64,000 nt of DNA, from the NCBI GenBank assembly GCA_001887945.1, contig LDOQ01000174.1, forward strand, positions 62,001 through 126,000, read 5' to 3'. A program made the position numbers and the translations under genes. This DNA is from Spraguea lophii. Lineage: Eukaryota > Microsporidia > Spragueidae. Positions within the stretch are counted from its first letter, which is position 1; each line of letters starts with the position of its first letter. The notes under the pieces were generated by a model. The model was not told the DNA's origin. It did no database searches and saw nothing but the letters and a program-made list of their open reading frames with translations. This document shows, in pieces, positions 57,636 to 64,000 of this stretch.

Positions 57636-57832
57636 ATTAAACATATTTTTTAAAAAAATATTAAAATTATAAATAGTTTTTAATAAATTTAAAAAGAAGG
57701 AAATAAAGGTTAATATTTTAAAATGTGTTTTTCTAATAAAATAAATTGATTTGAAAAGTGAAAGTTATAATTTTATTATCTTATGCTATTTGTCTGTGCA
57801 TCTTCTAACAATATTAACTACCAATCCAATTT

Positions 57833-60800
57833 TTAAATATCTTCATCCTTTTTTTTTCTGCTAATAAAAAGTTCATAGGCAGTCATAAAAAAACGAGCGC
57901 TTTTAAATACATAGCTATGATTCCACATATTCTCATTTAGATAATTAAAAATATTTTTGTTTGTGTTAAATTTTATCATAACTAAAGAATCATCTTTCCT
58001 ATTATTATTTATATTAGATTCATCGTTTTCTCCCATACGCTGGTGTAGCATTATAGTGGTATTTTTACATTTCTTTACTCTACAACCTATAATAAAATTT
58101 CCTTCCGTTACACCTACAGAAATAAAAGATTCTCCATTGCTGTTAATATCAATAGTATTAAATTTGAGATTTTTGATCCATTCGGCATATGGATATATCA
58201 ATTGGTAATAATCTCCATCTTGCTGGATCCATAATTTTTTTAAAGCTGCAGCTTTTTCCATTACGCTAAATACCGATTCCTTTAAATATTTGATAAACGT
58301 TACCAGGAAAAAAGATGATTCTTCTTTTTTGTTTTTGATTGTTGGCTCGTTTTCGTCTACGACATAATTAATATTATTGACCAATATTTTTAATTTAAAT
58401 AGAATATCATTACCATTGTTTATTTTCTCTAAAACAATATCACTAAATCTGCAATCTATTTCAAATTTATTAGATGGGAATAAAACATCGTTAATTCCAA
58501 TTTTATGAGAAAAACCGCCAACAACAACAATTCTTTTAGGAGGATATTGTAGTTCTAATATCGAGAAAAGATCAAATGCAATCCCTAATTTCGTGTTAGA
58601 TGGTGCTTGTCCATATATAAAGAAACTAAATTTATCATCTTCTTCTTTCTTCATATTTTTTATTTCTACAATCGCTTCTTTCATAATATCACCTAAAAAA
58701 GAAGAATCAACATTTTTACCATCTTCATTATTTTTTTCTTCTCCTCTGAAACATTTATCTCCTACGTTAATTGAAAATGGAGTGTTTCCCCCTTCATTAT
58801 TTTTTTCAATATTGATTTCTGCTTCCAATAATTTTTTATTTTGAACGCCTAAAATATTATTTTTTTCATTTTTCTTGGGATTAATAAACGAGAAAAAAGT
58901 TTCAGTTAGTTTAATATCTACATTCGAGTCTCCAATCGGCAAATTAATAGCAATCTCTGGGAAATTTACTGTTGTTGATATATTTTCAGGCCTTACTTTA
59001 ACAGGCAACGTATTTCTAGTTTCTGGGTTTGAAATATCATGTGCTACAATACCATATGAACTACAGGGTAGAGTAACATCTACATTATACTTATTAGATT
59101 GTTCTACGATATTTACAATAATATCACCTTCATTTTTAGTACATTTCTTTTTTCCTACAATAATCAAACTAAGAATAGAGGATAAAATTTTAGAAAATAC
59201 TCTTGTTTCGTCTTCTTTATATAAAAATGTTAACATTTCTAAATCAGAAGGAGTTTCGTTCAAAGTGACCTGTCCATATGCATCAGGAGCAATGAAGTAT
59301 ATATTATTAGTTGTATTATATCCAATATCTACATTTGTTTTATGAATATCAAATAATAAGAATCTTGTTTCTGTTTTATTGTTACCGATTATACCTAAAT
59401 AGAATGATGTATCTGGTGCATTAAATGTATTTTTTATCAAAGAATCCTGTAATTTTATAGCATCTTTATTCTCAGAAGCTCTAATATTAAGTTTTTTCGC
59501 ATTCTCTATAGATATAAGATGTAACGCTATTCTATTTATCATATCAAATGCCATTTCAACAAGAGATTGTCTACCGGCTCCTTTTCTACTAAATTTAAAT
59601 TCATTATTACTAATTGTTAATATTGGTACGAATGGTTTTATAATTCCCGTATCTACATCTTCTAATGCATTATTATCCTGATCATTATCACATATTTTAT
59701 TCTCATTTTTCTCTAATAAACTTTTTTCTATTACAGAATCTCTATATTTATTTATACTGTCCCGAATAGCATCATTATATTCTACATCTGTTGTAATATC
59801 AATTTTATTAAATACATAATATTTTTCATAAAAATTCAACTCTATATCATTTACATGAATATCAAATGTCAATCCAAAGACATTCAGTGTACCCATTAAA
59901 TTTTTCAATAAAATTCTTCTTTGTGGTTCTTCTTCATAATTAGATTTTTCAATTCTTGTTTTCATCCTCAATGTATTATCATTTTCTTCAAAATCATGAA
60001 TAAATTCAAATGTCTTCTGTCTTTTTCTTTTTCCTGATTCTAAAACATTACTCTTGATCCCATCCATTCCAACATCTACATAGAATGATTCAAAAATACT
60101 ATCAAAGAATGAGCAACGTTCTTTTTTACTCTCTATTCTAATATCATTTCCATCGTTATACATAGCATATATTATTTCCTGTTTTAATTCATAAACCTTA
60201 ACAAACATAACCATAATCTCATCTTCAACAGCTATTCTAAGTTCTAAATTACCAATATTATTTTTATATCCTTCTGCTGATATTATAAAATTAAGAACAG
60301 GGAAATCCATTACTTTCAAAGTTTGGATAATAAAATCTGATGTATAACCTTTTCCTATCATTGTTCTTATATACGTGCAATCTTTAAGATTACATACTTC
60401 CATATTTATTTCTTTAGCACCTGCAGTTTGTGTATTCCTCTTCATATAAAATTTATACGATCTAAATATTTTTTCTAACGCTTCAATATGCTTTGAATCA
60501 GTTCCTTCGATATCAATAATTTCTACATTATCTATACCAATACCGTTAAACATATCTTTTAATATTTTATTTATATTTCCTAGTGTTCGTTCATCATTTA
60601 AAAGGAAAATAAGTGTTACCTCGACGAAATCTGCTTTTGAATCAATATGAGTTTCTTCAATGAGAACTGGTATTACCAAATCTCCTATTTTTATATTAAA
60701 TTTATAACTTGATAGTTTTATTGTTAAAGAGTTCGGAAGTGTATCTTTATTAAGTTGTATTTTTATCTCGTATATATCATTTCCTTCTGAATCCTTTGAA

Positions 60801-61390
60801 TATTGTCCATCCAATACTCGAAACATTTGTTTATCACTCGAACCGTTTAATGGTATTTCTTTGGTTATGTTAATAGGAATTGCAAAATATCTTATCCCAA
60901 AAAACCTTGGCAAACAATTAAATTCTAGTTTTAAACAAGATTTTTTTGTATTGTGAACCATATTTGATAAATTCTTTGCCGTAGCATTTCCTATTTTAAG
61001 TGTATTTTCAACTTTCATCTTTTCCCATTTCTTCATTCTAAAATCACCAGTATTTACTTGCAAAGCAAATCTTTTCGATTCTTCCGTTTCATCATATACA
61101 TGTAAGTTTACATTCTTAAAAATAATATCCAATGGTGCAGACACATCAATAGATAACTTAAAACGTATAAGATCATCAGATTTATCATCAATATCTAAAA
61201 AATCTAATTTAATCATGCCTCTGTAAATTTTATATGCTGCATAAACAATACTACTTATTCTAAACAAAAGAACAAATAAAATCAATACTAAAATTAAACG
61301 TAGGGTCGTTTTTATAGCTTGTTTGTGTGTAGAACACCAAATATGCATTTTCTCATATTTTGTAAGCTCAACTGATGTTTTTTCTGTCAT
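57833..61390 (-). CDS. Large single-pass membrane protein with LEA2/WHy-like beta-sandwich repeats, unrecognised
   Basis: The protein has 1185 residues. A cytosolic tail of about 28 residues, one membrane helix at about 29-50 (LRLILVLILFVLLFRI), then more than 1100 residues that would lie in the ER lumen/vacuole or outside. These are beta-rich. DLIRFKLSIDVSAPLDIIFK, with later VNLHVYD and NTLKIGN, resembles LEA2/WHy or DUF3712 domains of fungal vacuolar or ER proteins (for example yeast Tag1), and similar strand patterns recur (near 240-320, 490-545 and 800-860). The sorting and function are unknown; the family match is tentative. ACCC lies 7 bases before ATG. Confidence 0.85.
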   Translation of the reverse strand: MTEKTSVELTKYEKMHIWCSTHKQAIKTTLRLILVLILFVLLFRISSIVYAAYKIYRGMIKLDFLDIDDKSDDLIRFKLSIDVSAPLDIIFKNVNLHVYDETEESKRFALQVNTGDFRMKKWEKMKVENTLKIGNATAKNLSNMVHNTKKSCLKLEFNCLPRFFGIRYFAIPINITKEIPLNGSSDKQMFRVLDGQYSKDSEGNDIYEIKIQLNKDTLPNSLTIKLSSYKFNIKIGDLVIPVLIEETHIDSKADFVEVTLIFLLNDERTLGNINKILKDMFNGIGIDNVEIIDIEGTDSKHIEALEKIFRSYKFYMKRNTQTAGAKEINMEVCNLKDCTYIRTMIGKGYTSDFIIQTLKVMDFPVLNFIISAEGYKNNIGNLELRIAVEDEIMVMFVKVYELKQEIIYAMYNDGNDIRIESKKERCSFFDSIFESFYVDVGMDGIKSNVLESGKRKRQKTFEFIHDFEENDNTLRMKTRIEKSNYEEEPQRRILLKNLMGTLNVFGLTFDIHVNDIELNFYEKYYVFNKIDITTDVEYNDAIRDSINKYRDSVIEKSLLEKNENKICDNDQDNNALEDVDTGIIKPFVPILTISNNEFKFSRKGAGRQSLVEMAFDMINRIALHLISIENAKKLNIRASENKDAIKLQDSLIKNTFNAPDTSFYLGIIGNNKTETRFLLFDIHKTNVDIGYNTTNNIYFIAPDAYGQVTLNETPSDLEMLTFLYKEDETRVFSKILSSILSLIIVGKKKCTKNEGDIIVNIVEQSNKYNVDVTLPCSSYGIVAHDISNPETRNTLPVKVRPENISTTVNFPEIAINLPIGDSNVDIKLTETFFSFINPKKNEKNNILGVQNKKLLEAEINIEKNNEGGNTPFSINVGDKCFRGEEKNNEDGKNVDSSFLGDIMKEAIVEIKNMKKEEDDKFSFFIYGQAPSNTKLGIAFDLFSILELQYPPKRIVVVGGFSHKIGINDVLFPSNKFEIDCRFSDIVLEKINNGNDILFKLKILVNNINYVVDENEPTIKNKKEESSFFLVTFIKYLKESVFSVMEKAAALKKLWIQQDGDYYQLIYPYAEWIKNLKFNTIDINSNGESFISVGVTEGNFIIGCRVKKCKNTTIMLHQRMGENDESNINNNRKDDSLVMIKFNTNKNIFNYLNENMWNHSYVFKSARFFMTAYELFISRKKKDEDI

Positions 61391-62048
61391 ATTTAAGGGT
61401 AAAAATAGTTTTTTATTTGAAAAGAAATTAGAGTAAAAAATTATTATTATTCAAAGAATATTTTTTTTTTGTTTGATCAATAAATCTGTTATGATGGTAT
61501 GATTATCCAAGATCAAACCTTAATTTGATTTTTTAATAAATCCTTTTATCATATAAAGAAATATTTTAGGTAAATTAAATTAAATTACACATTTGTGTTT
61601 AATTTAAATTTTTAATATAAATTTCTTAGAATAATGTAATAATAATAATATTTTTATTAAAAAAATGTAAAACATATAACGATTATAATTAAGAATAAAC
61701 AGAAGATCCATAATACCAAGAATATTTATTTTATATCTATTTTCTTGTTTATACAAATTTTTTATAGAAATTAACACGTGAATCATTTATTTTTTTAAAG
61801 CAACAAAATATTACAGTCATTTTTTAATATGAAATATTTAATTTAAAAAAATATTATTATTATTACATACAAAGCACTGATACTATAATACACGAATATA
61901 TATAAATTATAATATCATTTTATCTGATACATAGACACTGATAATAGATTATATAAATGTATTTTTAATTATGATAATTATATTTAGTATATTTTACTTT
62001 TATCAATAAGTTTATAAAAAATTCAAAATTTCTTAAAAATATCACCCA
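61391..62048. other. Divergent AT-rich spacer
   Basis: Nothing is recognised. A 60-codon hydrophobic frame at 61604-61786 has no start signal and is taken as chance. Confidence 0.5.
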
Positions 62049-63218
62049 ATGAGAAAACTTGAAGCAGCAAGAATTATTTTTGAACAGACTATAAAATCCT
62101 CATCAAGTGTTAAATTAGCACATAATATTCCATTTATGTATTTAAATATATCTCTTTTAATGTATAAATTACGTTTAGAAAATAATGAAGATCTTCTATT
62201 GAAAATATTAAAGAATAAATCAAAATTACTTAAAGATGTATTTTTAGAAGAATATATTATTACTTTAGTATATTATAATAAAATAGGTGAAGCATTAGAT
62301 AAAATGAAATATCTTCGTCATGAAAGTTTAGAAATAAAAAAAATTAAAATATTTATAAAATGTATGGAATTAAAAAATAATAAAGAATATACATATAAAA
62401 GAAATAATACAGATGAAATAAAAGATGAGAATATTAAAAACAATATATCAAATGATAAGTTAAATTGTGGTTCAGAGAAATTCCAAGATGTTATTCATCA
62501 TATTATAGAATTTTTAAAAGAAGATTATGATTCTGAAATATACGATCTTTATTATTATTTATTTTATGTATATTGTAAGAATTGTAATCATGATATAGAA
62601 TATAAAAAAAATAATTTAAGTTTTTTACTTGATGAAGATGTTTTGAAAAAACAACCAATACATGGACTATATAAAATAAGACAAATTATGACAAACAATT
62701 CTCTAGAAAAGAGATTAATATTTTTAGATAAAAATATATATCAAAAAACAGCCACATCCATTATTAAAAAATACAATATAGAAAATATATATGCAGAAAA
62801 AGTCTTAGAAAGAAAATATCATAAACCATTATACGATAATATTTTTAGAAATAAAAAATTTAGTGTATCAGGAAAGACTACAAAAGAAAAAAATTATATA
62901 ATAATAGAACATGGTAATTTGAATACTGCTAAACCATTAGATAAAATATCTGCTAAAAAAATACATTTAGAAGAACAAATAAAAAATTATAGAAAATATG
63001 TCAAAAAGAAGACAGAATCAAAAAAAATAACAAGAAATAATTTTAATGAATACCATTATAACAAATTAGCTATAGAAAGAAAATTAGAATGTGAAATAAT
63101 AAAACCAAATAAAAATAAAATTATTTCTAAAACGCAAAGAAAAGGTAAATATAGATTTCTTACACATCCAATAAACAATTTTGAAGTTATTGAAATAAAT
63201 TTAGAAGATGAATTTTAA
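62049..63218 (+). CDS. Unrecognised 389-aa protein with a helical-repeat-like N terminus
   Basis: The start is secure: ATG follows TCACCCA. The N terminus (EAARIIFEQTIK) resembles one HAT/TPR-type helix, and the next 230 residues are helical with paired amphipathic stretches. The last 130 residues are strongly basic (IHLEEQIKNYRKYVKKK, KTQRKGKYRFL) and end in an acidic INLEDEF. This suggests a helical-repeat scaffold with an RNA- or ribosome-binding tail (an SRP72-like layout was considered but no SRP72 motif is visible). No family is assigned. Confidence 0.75.
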   Translation: MRKLEAARIIFEQTIKSSSSVKLAHNIPFMYLNISLLMYKLRLENNEDLLLKILKNKSKLLKDVFLEEYIITLVYYNKIGEALDKMKYLRHESLEIKKIKIFIKCMELKNNKEYTYKRNNTDEIKDENIKNNISNDKLNCGSEKFQDVIHHIIEFLKEDYDSEIYDLYYYLFYVYCKNCNHDIEYKKNNLSFLLDEDVLKKQPIHGLYKIRQIMTNNSLEKRLIFLDKNIYQKTATSIIKKYNIENIYAEKVLERKYHKPLYDNIFRNKKFSVSGKTTKEKNYIIIEHGNLNTAKPLDKISAKKIHLEEQIKNYRKYVKKKTESKKITRNNFNEYHYNKLAIERKLECEIIKPNKNKIISKTQRKGKYRFLTHPINNFEVIEINLEDEF

Positions 63219-63766
63219 ATAAAATAATTTTATATTACAATAGAAATGATAAAAAGATTTTATTTTATTTACAATAATTTATGATATAATTAAACTATGG
63301 TGTTAATTACATATTCTTTATTGAATCTTTGATTATCATACATATGATAAAATATATTATTATTTAATTATCTAATAGTTTATCTTGTTGTTTTTCAATT
63401 TAATAATAGTTCTTATATTACTATTTAAATAACATATTTATTTAGTTGATATAATAATCATATAAGACTGGTGAAGATATAATACTAATTGTTTTTTGGA
63501 TGTAATAATTATTTAAATAATAATAGAATTTATTGAAGTAATTAAAATTAACCATAAAATTTTAATATAAAAGAATAAGAATATATTGAAATAATGCAAT
63601 ATAAATTTTTATCATAAGAATCAATATAAAAGAATATGTAATATATTGGAATAATTTAATATAAAATCATTATCATAAAATTTGTTAATTATTTCTTTTT
63701 AAAAAAAGATATTAAATATTATATTTATAATTAATAATATATTTTTATAATTAAAAGAAAATATGT
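63219..63766. other. AT-rich spacer
   Basis: Between convergent genes. TATAAAAGAATA-like phrases recur at about 63570 and 63625 (an approximate repeat of ATATTG(A/G)AATAATG/T). Nothing else is seen. Confidence 0.4.
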
Positions 63767-64000
63767 TTATTCTAATGTACATTCTTTAATATGTTTATCT
63801 ATTTCTTCTAAAGGATATAATTTTTTACAATTATTACACTCAATTTCATTATCTTCTATCATTCTATTACATAAAATAATATCTTTTATTGTTTGTTTTT
63901 TATAAATCTTTTCATTATGTTTAAAATCATTGATTTCTATTATTTTAAAATTAAAAAAACTTATATTTTCTATGTCATTCTTATTATTTTTAGATATTTC
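63767..64000 (-). CDS. C-terminal end of a C2HC zinc-finger protein (5' part outside window)
   Basis: The frame is open from the window edge to a stop at 63767, giving 77 residues. The end reads ECNNCKKLYPLEEIDKHIKEC: a C-x2-C-x11-H-x3-C pattern typical of small C2HC zinc fingers. The rest is N/K/I-rich and helical. The start and most of the protein lie beyond the window, so the family cannot be named. Confidence 0.7.
   Translation of the reverse strand, partial: EISKNNKNDIENISFFNFKIIEINDFKHNEKIYKKQTIKDIILCNRMIEDNEIECNNCKKLYPLEEIDKHIKECTLE

Noticed and set aside
62049..63218. SRP72 identity for the 389-aa protein.
   Set aside because: A helical start and basic tail fit loosely, but no SRP72 RNA-binding motif is visible.

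Overview
The window is a gene-moderate, very AT-rich stretch of a microsporidian nuclear genome (an obligate intracellular fungal-lineage parasite). The grounds are shortened orthologues of core eukaryotic genes, almost no introns, very short spacers beside gene-free AT deserts, and a CCC (sometimes GGG) run within about 0-12 bases upstream of most start codons. Nothing here looks bacterial or organellar. Merlin-type transposon relics and long AT-rich deserts would fit a Nosema/Vairimorpha-like lineage, but that placement is inference.

Layout. 1-7.4 kb: the end of a Sec16-like gene, KAE1 (tRNA t6A synthesis), SEC61 (translocon channel, with a 27-base intron at its start) and a telomerase reverse transcriptase swollen by asparagine-rich inserts. 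7.4-17.3 kb: an accessory region with two decayed Merlin/ISXO2-like transposons, one of them split by a tRNA-derived SINE with a clean 9-bp target duplication, a second decayed SINE copy, two unrecognised genes and a DeSI/PPPDE peptidase. 17.3-34.9 kb: a Bax-inhibitor-like membrane protein, NOB1, TAF2, ribosomal protein uL5 (RPL11), a secreted cysteine-free protein, BRE1, eIF5B, a possible dsRNA-binding protein, a DHHC acyltransferase, TAP42, ribosomal protein uS3 (RPS3), a hidden tiny intron-containing gene and dCMP deaminase. 35-45 kb: IRE1 followed 70 bp later by RTCB, a 56-codon gene, GLE1, 3-ketosphinganine reductase, RIO2 and a polyprenol-reductase-like protein. 45-64 kb: HAP5/NF-YC, SIN3, a 1.6-kb repeat-rich desert, a DYRK-type kinase, MSH5, an SLC41/MgtE-like Mg2+ transporter, a small possibly PCNA-binding protein, a U4 snRNA divergent from tRNA-Phe(GAA), a large single-pass membrane protein, an unrecognised 389-aa protein and the end of a zinc-finger gene.

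How it fits together. Many genes serve translation and ribosome maturation (uL5, uS3, eIF5B, NOB1, RIO2, KAE1, tRNA-Phe), chromatin and transcription (TAF2, BRE1, SIN3, HAP5), and ER or lipid function (Sec16, SEC61, IRE1, TSC10, SRD5A3-like, DHHC). The most striking arrangement is IRE1 beside RTCB. These are the endonuclease and ligase of the metazoan-type unfolded-protein-response mRNA splicing reaction, and here IRE1 has a degenerate kinase domain but an intact-looking RNase domain. The U4 snRNA and the two tiny introns show that a spliceosome is probably still in use.
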